A stretch of 64,000 nucleotides of DNA from JAHEEL01 sp963715255 (GCA_963715255.1 CAVQRN010000002.1:434001-498000), one strand, 5' to 3'; positions 42,798-52,053 are shown, counted from the stretch's first letter. Made by a program: numbers and translations. The notes: generated by a model not told the origin, from the letters alone.

Positions 42798-43679
42798 ATG
42801 GCTGAGGTCGCGACGTTCGACTTCCACGTCACCTCAGAATGCAGCCAGGAGTGCGCCTACTGCTGGGGTCCGATGGAGATCCCGGCGGTGGACACCGGCA
42901 CGGCGCTCGCAATCATCTCGAAGATCGCGGCCGACGGTGCACTGCGGATCGTGTTTACCGGCGGCGACCCTCTGCAGCGGGCCGACATCGGCACCCTGAT
43001 CGACCATGCAGCCGAGAGTGGCCTCGAGGTGGCCGTGTCGACCACCGGCGACAAGCTCACGGCATCGTTCCTCACAACCCACGGTTCCAATGTTGATCTC
43101 ATCTCGCTCCCCCTCGACGGATCAACCGAAGCCGTGTCGAATCGCACGAAGAAGCCGGACCATTTCGCAGCTGTGATGACGGCGCTCGACCTCCTCGAAA
43201 CCCATCCCGGCATCGACGTGAAAGTGGCGACGCCGGTTACCCGGTTCAATATCGATGACGTTCCCAACATCGCCAGGCTCCTCGACGACCGTGCCCGGCG
43301 ACTGCCCGGCCGACTGTTCTACAACGTCTTCCAGGCGTTTCCACGCTCGATGGACCCAGATGTGGCGTGGGACGGGTTGGTTGTCGACGACGCCGAGTTC
43401 GCGACCCTCCGAAAGATCGTGGAGGCGAACCCCCACGACTACCGGATCAACTGGCTTGGGCACGAGACACTCGACAAGCTCTACGCGATGGTGTTTCCGG
43501 ATGGGACCTTCACGGTGCCGTCCGGCTCTGCGTTCTTGAACTACGGGCCGTTCCTTGAGATCGACGACATCGATGGCCTTCTTGCCCGGACCGACTTTGA
43601 CGCCCCAAAACACCAGTACCACGCCGCAGGCTGGAGCCGAACCGACCAGAACACCCAGGATTCGGGAGAAGAAGTGTGA
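42798..43679 (+). CDS. Radical SAM enzyme with viperin-like layout
   Basis: 293 aa. The [4Fe-4S]/SAM motif CxxxCxxC is C15-SQE-C19-AY-C22, followed by VFTGGDP (GGE-like) and SLPLDG. The C-terminal half has VATPVTRFNIDD, an FQAFP stretch, VVDDAEFATLRKI and SGSAFLNYGPFLEI, which echo the order of viperin motifs (INSVxNxFN, KVFQ, xxDEEFxxFL, DSYLILDEYMxFL). The first motif differs from the classical CxxxCNxxC. It is coupled to an IYD-type nitroreductase by GTGA. A nucleotide substrate is possible; other radical SAM families are not excluded. Confidence 0.75.
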   Translation: MAEVATFDFHVTSECSQECAYCWGPMEIPAVDTGTALAIISKIAADGALRIVFTGGDPLQRADIGTLIDHAAESGLEVAVSTTGDKLTASFLTTHGSNVDLISLPLDGSTEAVSNRTKKPDHFAAVMTALDLLETHPGIDVKVATPVTRFNIDDVPNIARLLDDRARRLPGRLFYNVFQAFPRSMDPDVAWDGLVVDDAEFATLRKIVEANPHDYRINWLGHETLDKLYAMVFPDGTFTVPSGSAFLNYGPFLEIDDIDGLLARTDFDAPKHQYHAAGWSRTDQNTQDSGEEV

Positions 43680-44374
43680 GCGCCGATCACTATCCGTACA
43701 CCGGCGGTGGCCAGTTCGTGTCCTACGAAAGCCCGCGTCTTTCGGAAGAGGAGATGCGCGAACGAGCCACGTCGTTCTACGAACTCATGACACGGCGGCG
43801 ATCGATCCGAACCTTCAGCACCGACCACGTCCCGAGGGACCTGATCGAGACCGCCGTCCGCACCGCAGGCACGTCGCCGTCAGGGGCTCATCAGCAACCG
43901 TGGACCTTCGTGGTCGTCGGCGATCCCGACACGAAACGACGGATCCGGCTCGCGGCAGAGGAAGAGGAACGCACCAACTACCTCGACGGTCGCATGCCGG
44001 AGGACTGGCGGGACGAGATCGCCCGCCTCGGAACCTCCTGGCAGAAGCCCTATCTCGAGGACGCTCCGTGGATCGTGGTCCTGTTCGAGCAGCGTTACGG
44101 GATCAACGAGGACGGGTCCCGTCGCAAGCACTACTACGTCAAGGAGTCCTGTGGCATCGCTGCGGGCATGTTCATAGCCGCCCTCCACAACATGGGCCTC
44201 GGCACGCTCACCCACACCCCGAGCCCGATGGCGTTCCTCACGAAGTTGCTGGATCGACCGACGAACGAGCGGCCGTTCATCCTGTTCCCGATCGGCTATC
44301 CCGCCGCCGACTCGGTCGTTCCGAAGCTGGAAAGGAAGCCGCTCGGTGACATCGTCGTCGACTACGAGGGCTGA
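43676..44374 (+). CDS. Nitroreductase-fold flavoprotein of the iodotyrosine-deiodinase (IYD) type
   Basis: 232 aa from a GTG overlapping the radical SAM stop. Seen: FYELMTRRRSIRTFS (FMN phosphate), RTAGTSPSGAHQQPWTFVVV, EEEERTNYL (active-site lid), KHYYVKESCGIAAGMFIAALHNMGLGTLTHTP and FPIGYPAADSVVPKLERKPL, each matching IYD segment by segment. IYD-family enzymes reduce halotyrosines and some other aromatics with FMN. A bacterial role beside a radical SAM enzyme is unknown. Confidence 0.88.
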   Translation: MSADHYPYTGGGQFVSYESPRLSEEEMRERATSFYELMTRRRSIRTFSTDHVPRDLIETAVRTAGTSPSGAHQQPWTFVVVGDPDTKRRIRLAAEEEERTNYLDGRMPEDWRDEIARLGTSWQKPYLEDAPWIVVLFEQRYGINEDGSRRKHYYVKESCGIAAGMFIAALHNMGLGTLTHTPSPMAFLTKLLDRPTNERPFILFPIGYPAADSVVPKLERKPLGDIVVDYEG

Positions 44375-44443
44375 CCATCCAGGACATATCGTCGACGGGC
44401 CACATCCGGAAGCTCCAGGTGGTGCTGCCGACCGTCTGACCCA

Positions 44444-44896
44444 TCAGCGTGATCCGCTCGGCCGCTCCTGCCTCGAAACAAGATGCATGATCGGAATCGG
44501 GCGGGTCAACGTCTTCGCGTAACCGGCGTAGCCCCGGTTCGTCTCGACCGCGGCCTCCCACACCCGGCGGTGTTTCGTATCGTTCAGCTCCACAGCGGTG
44601 ATGTCGTGCCACGCACCGTTCCACCGGGCCCGGGCGTCCGGATTGGCACGCAGGTTTCCGACCCATGCAGGGTCGGTGTCCCGGCCGGCGTTCGTTCCGA
44701 TGATCGCAGGGGCACCTTCGAAATCCACGTAGGTGATCAGGATCTGACGTTCGGCGCCTGAGACACGGCCGATCGTGACCAGCTCGAGTACCGGCATGCC
44801 CATGACCTTCCGGCCGAGGCGCCCACGAGACAGATTCCAGATCACCTTGTGCAGTCTCCACTGCAGTCGCACCGCTGCGTGATTCGCCTCACCCAC
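44444..44896 (-). CDS. Deazaflavin (F420)-dependent nitroreductase family protein
   Basis: 150 aa from a GTG at 44894-44896 with GGAGG five bases before it; the longer open frame upstream is Pro/Arg-rich and not typical. Seen: VMGMPVLELVTIGRVSGAER, IIGTNAGRDTDPAWVGNLRA NP-type core and DITAVELNDTKHRRVW, matching PF04075 (Ddn-like). It would reduce substrates using F420H2. This is one of the hints that the organism makes F420. Confidence 0.82.
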   Translation of the reverse strand: MGEANHAAVRLQWRLHKVIWNLSRGRLGRKVMGMPVLELVTIGRVSGAERQILITYVDFEGAPAIIGTNAGRDTDPAWVGNLRANPDARARWNGAWHDITAVELNDTKHRRVWEAAVETNRGYAGYAKTLTRPIPIMHLVSRQERPSGSR

Positions 44897-45027
44897 TCGG
44901 TCCTCCGATCTTCGCGGGGCCAGCCAAGCACACCCGGAGGGACTGTGCGTGCGCACCACGATCAAATCCGATGCCGCGCCGGGTCGGACACCCGGATTGG
45001 GATGACGATCTGCTCGCAACGCTCCCT

Positions 45028-45495
45028 CTAGGGAGCCTCTGCCGCCCCATCACCGAGCGATTCGCAGTAGGCCCGGGCGCTTGCGGGATGGCGTTCGTTC
45101 CAGAGGGCCATCAGCCTGGCGTCTCGCTCCACGAACCACTCGTCCGAGACCAGTTCACCGACCCCGGGTGGTTCTCCGAACTCAGCCGTGGTTGCTGCAT
45201 CGGCGTCGTCTCTGAGAGCCAAGAACTCATCAACATGGATGCCATATGCCTCGGTGAATGCCTCGTCGAAAGCGGCCTCGATTTCGTCCGCGGGCTTTCC
45301 GTACAGCGGAGTATCCCGATCGGGAAGACCGAGAGCCAGTGCGGAGATCAGGTTGCTACTTCCCCCGAGACTCCCTGCGGTGCGATCCACGCACAAGAGA
45401 GTGTCGTCATTCGACATGGGAATCGTCGCGGCACAGGACGCGCCGAGGACCATGGCTCCAACCAGCAGGGTGAATCGAGTTCGGACACCTCTCAT
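45028..45495 (-). CDS. Putative lipoprotein
   Basis: 155 aa. Basic start MRGVRTRF, hydrophobic stretch (about 8-18), lipobox LGASC with Cys at about 21, then an acidic helical domain with two more Cys (LLCVDR and ARAYCESLG) that could pair. No recognised family. It is divergent from the sigma-factor gene by about 200 bases, so it might be a target. Confidence 0.65.
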   Translation of the reverse strand: MRGVRTRFTLLVGAMVLGASCAATIPMSNDDTLLCVDRTAGSLGGSSNLISALALGLPDRDTPLYGKPADEIEAAFDEAFTEAYGIHVDEFLALRDDADAATTAEFGEPPGVGELVSDEWFVERDARLMALWNERHPASARAYCESLGDGAAEAP

Positions 45496-45698
45496 ACGCC
45501 GATTCTACGTTTGAACTCGCCGCCGCATGGGAGCGGCCATCGACAGCCAGCAGCATCGTCAGCGTCTTCGACCACTCGGGAAGCGTTGTGGCTATCGGCC
45601 TGTCGGTTGAGCATGCCGCCGTCCGATTGTTCGGGTGATGGAGTCATTTTCTTCTTGTCATAAGAACTCGCCGGCGCGACCTTGTAGAGGTTGAGAAC

Positions 45699-46175
45699 AT
45701 GGAGGGCCGATTGGTTGCGTCCAGGGAGCAGACGAGGGTCGCATTCACCGAGTTCTTCTCCGGGTCTGAGCCGATCGTGCGTCACGCCCTGGTGGCTACC
45801 TGCGGACCCGAGGTCGGGCGAGAGGCTGCGGCGGACGCGTTCGAGTATGCGTGGAGCCACTGGGATCGCGTCGGGTCGATGGAACACCCGATTGGCTACC
45901 TCTATCGGGTCGGCCGAAGCGCCGCCAGGAAGTATCGGCGGCCACCGGTTCTCGCAGATCCGCCCGGCGACTCGTCGCTTCCGTGGATCGAACCCGGCCT
46001 CGAGTCCGGACTGCGACGCCTCTCGGATCGGCAACGAACGGCCGTCGTTCTCAGACACAGCTTCGGATACACGTATGCCGAGATCAGCCAGGTCATGGGT
46101 GTCTCAATACCGACCGTCCAGAAGCACATCGAGCGGGGGCTGGCGAAGCTCCGGCGAAGGTTGGAGGTGGCGTGA
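45699..46175 (+). CDS. ECF-type sigma factor
   Basis: 158 aa. Region 2 about residues 12-75 (AADAFEYAWSHWDRV, GYLYRVGRSAARKYRR) and region 4 about 100-155 (LSDRQRTAVVLRHSFGYTYAE and VSIPTVQKHIERGLAKLRRRL). GAGG precedes the ATG. The stop overlaps the next start (TGATG), coupling it to a membrane-anchored propeller protein that may control it, as anti-sigma factors do. Region 3 is absent, as in ECF factors. Confidence 0.88.
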   Translation: MEGRLVASREQTRVAFTEFFSGSEPIVRHALVATCGPEVGREAAADAFEYAWSHWDRVGSMEHPIGYLYRVGRSAARKYRRPPVLADPPGDSSLPWIEPGLESGLRRLSDRQRTAVVLRHSFGYTYAEISQVMGVSIPTVQKHIERGLAKLRRRLEVA

Positions 46176-48622
46176 TGATCGTCGACGTGAACCGAGAGCT
46201 CGAACGGTACGGCGAGTATGCGGACGCGATCGCCTCTCCGATAACCTCCGAAGAACTCTCCTGGCGCCGCCAAGAGGGCGCAACGGTGCCGCCCAGTCCC
46301 CGCCGCGCGTTCCCCAACTGGGTCGTTGCCGTGGGAGCAGCAATCGCCGTGTTCGTTCTGGTCGGTGGCTTCGCATGGCTGATCGGCGGGGTCGGTTCTG
46401 AGGTGGTCGACGAACCGATGCCGGTGACCACGACAACACCGCCGAGCCTTCCCGACGACATGCAACCGGTCGCAATCAATGCGCTTCCCGAGTCGTCCGC
46501 ACCCGCTCCGATCGATGTCACCTCCGGAGTCGCCGTCGCCGGCGGCACCCTGTGGGCGGCGACCGAGGCGGGCATCGCTCGATGGGACCTCGAAGACCGC
46601 ACTTCCGACGTGTTCACGTCGACCGACGGTCTCCCTGTCGCTGAAGGCGGTCTCGGTCAGGTCGCCGTCGCACCGGACGGCACGGTCTGGGCGTACTCGT
46701 GGACCCAGGACGTCATCATGTTCGACGGAACCCGGTGGACCGAACCAGATGGCTACGACCAGGTCGACATAGTCAACCCACGATGCGTCTTTGGCGAGGA
46801 ATGCCTGAACCCGATCACGGCGATGGCCATCGGACCCGACGGACTCCTTTCCCTCGCCGTCGGACCGGAAACGCTGCTCCAATTCGACGGCGCCGACTGG
46901 ACCGTCCTCCCGGTCTCGGATGCCGAGACCCACGGTGATGGCGCCTCCGCCTGGGCGACGGACATGGCCGTCGCATCGGACGGCACGTTCTGGATAGCCT
47001 CGTGGGAGGAACTCCTCCGATACGACGGATTCACATGGGATCGTTTCACTGCCGCCGACGGCCTCCCCCCGGGGGCGATCAGCTCCGTGGCGGTGGCACC
47101 GAACGGTGACGTCTGGGTGGGGACCACCGACGACTTCGAGGGTGAACCGGCCGGCGGTGTTGCCCGGTTCGACGGCGACGTCTGGACCGTCTTCGATGAG
47201 GGCGCCGGCTTGTACGCGAATGCCGTAGCCGCTCTCGACGTAGCGACGGACGGCACCGTGTGGGCCGTCCACAGCGCGATCGACGCTCCGGCTACCAGCA
47301 CGGAGCGCGCAACCGGCGGGATCTCACGATTCGACAGCGCAGCCTGGTCGTCGACGGCAATCGCCGATGTCGGCATCGGCTTCGGATGGGGAGGCGCCGC
47401 GAGCGATGACGCCGGAATGCTCTGGATCGCGTCGCGGTGGGGTGTCGTCGGGTTCGATGGTGCCGAGGCGCTTCTGCTTCGGGTCCAGATTGACACACGG
47501 CCGACGATCGAGGTGCCGCACACGGTCATCGAGGGCGGCACGGACGTCCTGGCCACGACGATCGCCAAGCCCGTCGCGTCCACAGCGACCTGCCCGGCAG
47601 GTTCGACGCCCGACTCCGCTGGACCCGCGGGACGAATCCGTCCGCTCGAGGAGGTCTACGAATCCTCGCTCCTGACGGCGATGGACCCCCACTCCGGTCG
47701 GATCATCGCCGTCGCCGTCGCGATCGGCGGAACCGAAACCTGGACGTTCGACGTGTGCAAGAACACGTGGACGCTGATGCAGCCGTCCGGAACGGCGCCA
47801 CCGACTGGAACTGGAGCCGAGTCTCTTGTCTACGACGTCGATTCCGACGTCGTGGTGTCGATCGGCCGGTCGGTCGCCATCTATGACCTGGAGACCGACA
47901 CGTGGACCCAGCGCAGTGCCTTGCCGAGCAGCACCGATTCGTTCCGCAGCGATGCCGTGTACGACCCCGTCTCGGGATTGATCGTGGTACGTCTCCTTGA
48001 GTCCTCCGAAATGTGGGCCTACGACGTCGACGACGACACCTGGGCGCAGATCCGGCAGGGTGCGATGGCGCCGCCGGGGGACCCGGCGATCAGCCCGTCG
48101 ATTGGACCCAACTTCTGGGACCAACACTTCGCCTACGACGCAGCCACCGACCGAATCGTGCTCTACCTGAGCGACAACCGGTACGGCTTCGGTGTCTGGG
48201 ACGGCGCGGGTACCGAGATGACGTGGACGTACGATCTTCGGGCGGGTGAGTGGACGGTCGAAGACACCGTGACACCCGAACTGATGGCCTGGGGGTCCGG
48301 TATGGCCACCTACGACGAAGCGACCCGGCGAACCGTCGTCACCGGCGACGGTGTGGTCGCAGCCTACGACGCGGCGCTGCACGACTGGGAGATCGTCTGG
48401 CAGAGTCCCGCCGAATCGAACGCATACGGAAGAGGAACCGGGGTACACCACCGGATCGGGGCCGCGGTGGTGTACGACCCGATCAACGACCGCATCGTCG
48501 TCATGGGTGGCCAAGCCCGGATGCTCGACGAGAACCCGTTCTGGGTCCAGATGGACGACGTGTGGGCTTTTGACACTGCAACCGCAACATGGTCCGAGTT
48601 GCTCACCTCGTCGAGTCCGTGA
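46175..48622 (+). CDS. Membrane-anchored beta-propeller protein coupled to sigma factor
   Basis: 815 aa. The ATG at 46175 shares a base with the sigma stop and has GGAGG eight bases upstream. A cytosolic N-terminus of about 47 residues (possible sigma-binding part, no zinc HxxxCxxC motif), TM about 48-70, a Thr/Pro linker, then two-component-regulator-type propeller repeats (VAPDGTVWAYS, VASDGTFWIAS, VAPNGDVWVGT, VATDGTVWAVH; about 100-430) and a second kelch-like propeller (about 490-815: NDRIVVMGGQ). It may sense an outside ligand and release the sigma factor (inference). Confidence 0.8.
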   Translation: MIVDVNRELERYGEYADAIASPITSEELSWRRQEGATVPPSPRRAFPNWVVAVGAAIAVFVLVGGFAWLIGGVGSEVVDEPMPVTTTTPPSLPDDMQPVAINALPESSAPAPIDVTSGVAVAGGTLWAATEAGIARWDLEDRTSDVFTSTDGLPVAEGGLGQVAVAPDGTVWAYSWTQDVIMFDGTRWTEPDGYDQVDIVNPRCVFGEECLNPITAMAIGPDGLLSLAVGPETLLQFDGADWTVLPVSDAETHGDGASAWATDMAVASDGTFWIASWEELLRYDGFTWDRFTAADGLPPGAISSVAVAPNGDVWVGTTDDFEGEPAGGVARFDGDVWTVFDEGAGLYANAVAALDVATDGTVWAVHSAIDAPATSTERATGGISRFDSAAWSSTAIADVGIGFGWGGAASDDAGMLWIASRWGVVGFDGAEALLLRVQIDTRPTIEVPHTVIEGGTDVLATTIAKPVASTATCPAGSTPDSAGPAGRIRPLEEVYESSLLTAMDPHSGRIIAVAVAIGGTETWTFDVCKNTWTLMQPSGTAPPTGTGAESLVYDVDSDVVVSIGRSVAIYDLETDTWTQRSALPSSTDSFRSDAVYDPVSGLIVVRLLESSEMWAYDVDDDTWAQIRQGAMAPPGDPAISPSIGPNFWDQHFAYDAATDRIVLYLSDNRYGFGVWDGAGTEMTWTYDLRAGEWTVEDTVTPELMAWGSGMATYDEATRRTVVTGDGVVAAYDAALHDWEIVWQSPAESNAYGRGTGVHHRIGAAVVYDPINDRIVVMGGQARMLDENPFWVQMDDVWAFDTATATWSELLTSSSP

Positions 48623-48670
48623 TGCCGCGCCGGATCTCATAGTCAGCGACATACGTAGAGGAGGCACCAC

Positions 48671-49318
48671 ATGTCGGACCTGCGACGCTCATCGATCCAA
48701 CTCCACCGGCTGATGCTCGTGATGATCCTGGTGACCTCGTTGCTGGCCGGATGCGGAGCCAACGACTCGGCAGAAACCACAACAACAGTCGCGGCTCCAG
48801 CAAGCACGACGGCTCCCACACCGACGACGACCGTGGCCCCGACCATCCCGACGCTGGCAGGGGGTCGGATTCCGGTGGTCGGAACCAGCAACTGCGACTG
48901 CTACTTCCCGTCGACCCAGGATGAAGGCGACGTGGAAGCGCTCACCGGGGCATGCGTCTGCATCACCCACGCTTCAGACCCGCGTGTGAGCGGCCGGGAG
49001 GAATTCCCGATGACGCTCAGCATGTTCCCGGGAATGGACCCTGAAGTGCACTGGTTCGAGTACAGCGCGGCCACCCTCACCAATGAAGAAGGAGGAACCT
49101 GGGTCAACGGCGAGGGCTTCGGCAGCGAGTTCTTCGACCAGAACGGGGACCTGAAGACCACCGGACACGCCAGGTACATCGGGGAGGGCGCGTACGCGGG
49201 TCTCGTCTATGAGTACTTCTACGGCCAATCGAACGACTTCGCACCCGAAGGTGACCCCCACGAGAGCTACCGGATCTCCGGCTGGATCGAGCCCGCCGAG
49301 GCGGGAACTAACGACTGA
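48671..49318 (+). CDS. Lipoprotein with Thr-rich linker
   Basis: 215 aa. Signal with lipobox LLAGC (Cys at about 28), a 35-residue Thr/Ala/Pro linker, and a beta-rich domain with cysteines CDCYF and CVCITH. The C-terminus ARYIGEGAYAGLVYEYFYG ends with GWIEPAE. GAGG precedes the ATG. The segment right after it encodes a second, broken copy of the same C-terminus. It follows the propeller gene on the same strand, 48 bases on. Confidence 0.7.
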   Translation: MSDLRRSSIQLHRLMLVMILVTSLLAGCGANDSAETTTTVAAPASTTAPTPTTTVAPTIPTLAGGRIPVVGTSNCDCYFPSTQDEGDVEALTGACVCITHASDPRVSGREEFPMTLSMFPGMDPEVHWFEYSAATLTNEEGGTWVNGEGFGSEFFDQNGDLKTTGHARYIGEGAYAGLVYEYFYGQSNDFAPEGDPHESYRISGWIEPAEAGTND

Positions 49319-49466
49319 CCTGACCCCGCCAATACCGGATCACGTCCACGTCTTCGACTGCACGTACCTTGGCACCGGCGACTACGAGGGCCTCCGCTAC
49401 GTCGAACACCTGGAAGGCGTCGACTACCCGTGGCCGGTCACAGGACGGATCGAACCGATCGAGTGA
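49319..49466 (+). pseudogene. C-terminal remnant of a paralogue of the preceding lipoprotein
   Basis: The frame ending at 49466 reads HVFDCTYLGTGDYEGLRYVE and ends PVTGRIEPIE. This parallels the end of the preceding protein (ARYIGEGAYAGLVYEY ... ISGWIEPAE). There is no start, signal or N-terminal domain. It looks like the leftover of a tandem duplication. Confidence 0.6.
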
Positions 49467-49544
49467 GACCAGGACGGGACTTCACCTCCGCTCCGGCGAG
49501 GCCGTCGTTTTCCTCACCGCCACATCACCCGGTAGATTTGCCAC

Positions 49545-50003
49545 ATGACGCACGTGTTCGTCCCGAGCGACTTCGAGGTCCCGACCGGGTTCAACGGTCC
49601 GGGATTCCGGCTCGAGCCGCTCGGGCCGCAACACAACGAGCGCGACCACGACGCGTGGATGTCGAGCATCGAACACATCCATTCAACGCCGGGGTTCCGA
49701 CCGCCCGTCGAATGGCCGGCACCAATGAGCCTCGAAGCCAACCTTGCCGATCTCGACGGCCACGCCCGCGACTTCGAGAACCGAGACGGCTTCACCTACT
49801 CGATCCTCGACGCCGACGACGTGATCGGCTGTCTCTACATCTACCCGTCGAGCACGCCGGGCCGCGACGCGTCCGTGAGTTCATGGGTCCGGGCGAGCCG
49901 GGCAGAGATGGATGTGGTCGTGTATCGATCCCTGTCGACGTGGATCGGAGAGGCGTGGCCCTTCGAGAGTCCCGACTACGCGGCTCGCCCAGACACCCCG
50001 TGA
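49545..50003 (+). CDS. GNAT-family N-acetyltransferase
   Basis: 152 aa. Central strand YSILDADDVIGCLYIYPSS and the following VSSWVRASRAEMDVVVYRSLSTWI match the beta4-alpha3-beta5 region of GNAT enzymes; the pyrophosphate loop (QxxGxG/A) is not clear. An N-terminal about 50 residues precede it. Substrate unknown. The protein ends with a short Pro-rich tail. Confidence 0.7.
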   Translation: MTHVFVPSDFEVPTGFNGPGFRLEPLGPQHNERDHDAWMSSIEHIHSTPGFRPPVEWPAPMSLEANLADLDGHARDFENRDGFTYSILDADDVIGCLYIYPSSTPGRDASVSSWVRASRAEMDVVVYRSLSTWIGEAWPFESPDYAARPDTP

Positions 50004-50082
50004 CCGCCCGCGCGCCCGCATATCGGGAGTATCGTCAGACTGGTACCGCTGAAGCCTCCAATGACATCGAGGAGAGCCACAC

Positions 50083-50367
50083 ATGAGCGAGAAGCAGAAC
50101 TGGATCGACAAGGTCTCGGAGACCGTCGACAAGGCCGCGAAGGCAGCGAACGAAGCGTGGGACGGGACGGCCGATCTTCGGAAGGACACATGGGAGAAGA
50201 CGAAGATCGCGGCGAGCAGCGCGTCGGACGTCTTGGACCGGGGCGTGGAGCAAGCAAAGCGCTCCTTCCAGGCCAAGGACGAGGTTGAGCAGAAAGACGC
50301 ACAAGAGCAGGAAGTGCCGCAGGCCGAAGAAGAACAGGATCACAACGACGTAACCGACGTGACCTGA
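50083..50367 (+). CDS. Small charged helical protein
   Basis: 94 aa with a good ribosome site (GAGGAG, nine bases before the ATG). The whole protein is predicted helix: WIDKVSETVDKAAKAANEAW, then KKDTW-like and DVLDRGVEQAKRSF repeats, then an acidic tail with many Glu, Gln and Asp. It resembles LEA-like or CsbD-type stress proteins in composition only. No family recognised. Confidence 0.6.
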   Translation: MSEKQNWIDKVSETVDKAAKAANEAWDGTADLRKDTWEKTKIAASSASDVLDRGVEQAKRSFQAKDEVEQKDAQEQEVPQAEEEQDHNDVTDVT

Positions 50368-50381
50368 CCGGGCTTCGATGC

Positions 50382-51437
50382 TCAGGCGCCGATCGGCGGT
50401 GGTTCGTTCCGGGTTGCCAGCCGCTCCCACACGCGCTCTCCCCCGTAGCGCTCGATGAAGCCGTGCGGGTACAGCGGGATACCCGGCGCGGACGCATGGT
50501 CGAGGCTGGCCCGCTCGTCGGCGCTCAGCTCGAGGTCGGAGGCGAGCAGATTCTGGTCGAGTTGCTCCACCGTACGAGTGCCGAGGATCACCGAACTCAC
50601 CGCCGGCCGATCACGCAACCAAGCCAGGGCCACGGCCGACATCGGCACACCGTGCACCGATGCCACAGCGGTGCACGCTTCGATGACGCTCCATGTCCGA
50701 TCCGTGTTGCGCAGGTCGTATGCCTCGACACCGCGATTCGGGTCCTCGCCCAACCGGCTGGCTCCCGTCGGCAGTTGGTCTCTGGAGTACTTCCCGGTGA
50801 GCCAGCCTCCCCCGAGCGGCGACCAGGGAAGGAGGCCGATGCCTTCGTCGAGGCACGCTGGCACGAGATCCAACTCAATCGTCCGTTCGAGAAGGCTGTA
50901 CTGAGCCTGCAGGGAGACAATCGGCACCGAGCCTTTGAGCCGGGCGGTCGTAGCGGCCCGGGCAAGCTGATATCCGGTGTAGTTGGAGACGCCGACGAAG
51001 CGAACCTTGCCATCTCGAACCATGTCGGCAAGAGCTTCGAGCGTCTCCTCGATGGGTGTGTGCGGGTCCCAGCAGTGCACCTGGTAGAGATCGATCGCGT
51101 CCGCCTGGAGGCGGCGGAGGCTCGCATCGACGGCGTTGGAGAGATTGGCTCGACTCGCGCCGGCAAAGTCGGGTTCGTGCCCGACCGAGAAGCGCCCTTT
51201 GGTCGCCACCACGAAACGATCCCGATCGGGTCGCTTCTTGAGCCATCGTCCCACGATCTCCTCCGACACACCAGCGCTGTAGACGTCGGCAGTGTCGATC
51301 AGCGTGCCGCCGGCATCGACGAATCGATCGAGCATGGCATGGCTCGTGACTTCGTCGGACTCGGCTCCGAACGTCATCGTTCCCATGCCCAGGACGCTCA
51401 CGCTCAGGCCACTGGTACCAACAGATCGGTGTTCCAT
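50382..51437 (-). CDS. Aldo/keto reductase
   Basis: 351 aa. The catalytic tetrad is present: Asp in DTADVYSAG with Tyr, Lys in VVATKGRF, His in YQVHCWDPHTP. NADPH-binding C-terminal motif VILGTRTVEQLDQNL. N-terminal RSVGTSGLSVSVLGMGTMTFG is typical. It would reduce aldehydes or ketones with NADPH. Substrate unknown; isolated gene. Confidence 0.9.
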   Translation of the reverse strand: MEHRSVGTSGLSVSVLGMGTMTFGAESDEVTSHAMLDRFVDAGGTLIDTADVYSAGVSEEIVGRWLKKRPDRDRFVVATKGRFSVGHEPDFAGASRANLSNAVDASLRRLQADAIDLYQVHCWDPHTPIEETLEALADMVRDGKVRFVGVSNYTGYQLARAATTARLKGSVPIVSLQAQYSLLERTIELDLVPACLDEGIGLLPWSPLGGGWLTGKYSRDQLPTGASRLGEDPNRGVEAYDLRNTDRTWSVIEACTAVASVHGVPMSAVALAWLRDRPAVSSVILGTRTVEQLDQNLLASDLELSADERASLDHASAPGIPLYPHGFIERYGGERVWERLATRNEPPPIGA

Positions 51438-51529
51438 GCGGCCATCGTAGACGGACCCAGCGGACCCCTCTCGCAGGCCTCCTGCCTCGGCGGCCCGGCG
51501 GGTAGTCGACCCGTTGCCGCGGCGATACG

Positions 51530-52016
51530 ACCGTCTCTTGTCCCCTCGGCCGAAGGACGGGGGACGCGTAGGAGCGTCAGCGACGAGCAGGGGGCGTAGG
51601 AGCTACCAGCTACCAGCTACCAGCTACCGGCCGCCAGCTCGAGGTCCCACTCTGGCCTTCCGGCCATCTCCCCCACCTCGCCTCAATCCACGGTTCGTGA
51701 CGTGGGGGAGACGGCGCTTCTCCTGTCCCCCCGACGGGACGGCGGGGGACGCGAGGAGCCTGCGACGAGCAGGGGGGCGTCAGAGCTTCCAGCTGCCGGC
51801 TACCGGCTGCCAGTTCGAGAGACCCCTCTGGCCTGCCGGCCATCTCCCCCACGCCGTGGGGGAGAGTGTCACAGCGCCCCGCTCGCACCTTCACGCGGAT
51901 CGTGACCATCGGCACGATCTCGATTCTCAGCCCCACCATGAGATCCCACCAATGCACCCGACGACAGACCGCGGATTCAGACTGCGCGGGGGACGGAAGA
52001 AGGCGATAGATTCGGG
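51530..52016 (+). repeat. Composite intergenic repeat, tandem copy (copy C)
   Basis: A degenerate left module (51533-51598) with spacer (AGCTACC)4, a half right module with GGCCTTCCGGCCATCTCCCC (about 51650-51680), then a second left module (51690-51780) with CCCCCCGACGGGACGGCGGG, a second spacer (51784-51818) and a full right module (51823-52000) with GGCCTGCCGGCCATCTCCCC and CGGATCGTGACCATCGGC. So the element was duplicated in place. Confidence 0.7.
51601..51628 (+). repeat. Heptamer tandem repeat (AGCTACC)4
   Basis: Four perfect units of AGCTACC, in the same relative place as the GGAAGCT array of copy B. The variable core differs but AGCT is kept. Confidence 0.85.
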
Positions 52017-52053
52017 AGCCGCGCGCTGGGCCCGACGCGACCCTATCTGGGTT

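Noticed and set aside
42566..42805. 79-codon forward ORF before the radical SAM gene.
   Set aside because: No ribosome site, no known motif, overlaps the next start; composition like non-coding DNA.
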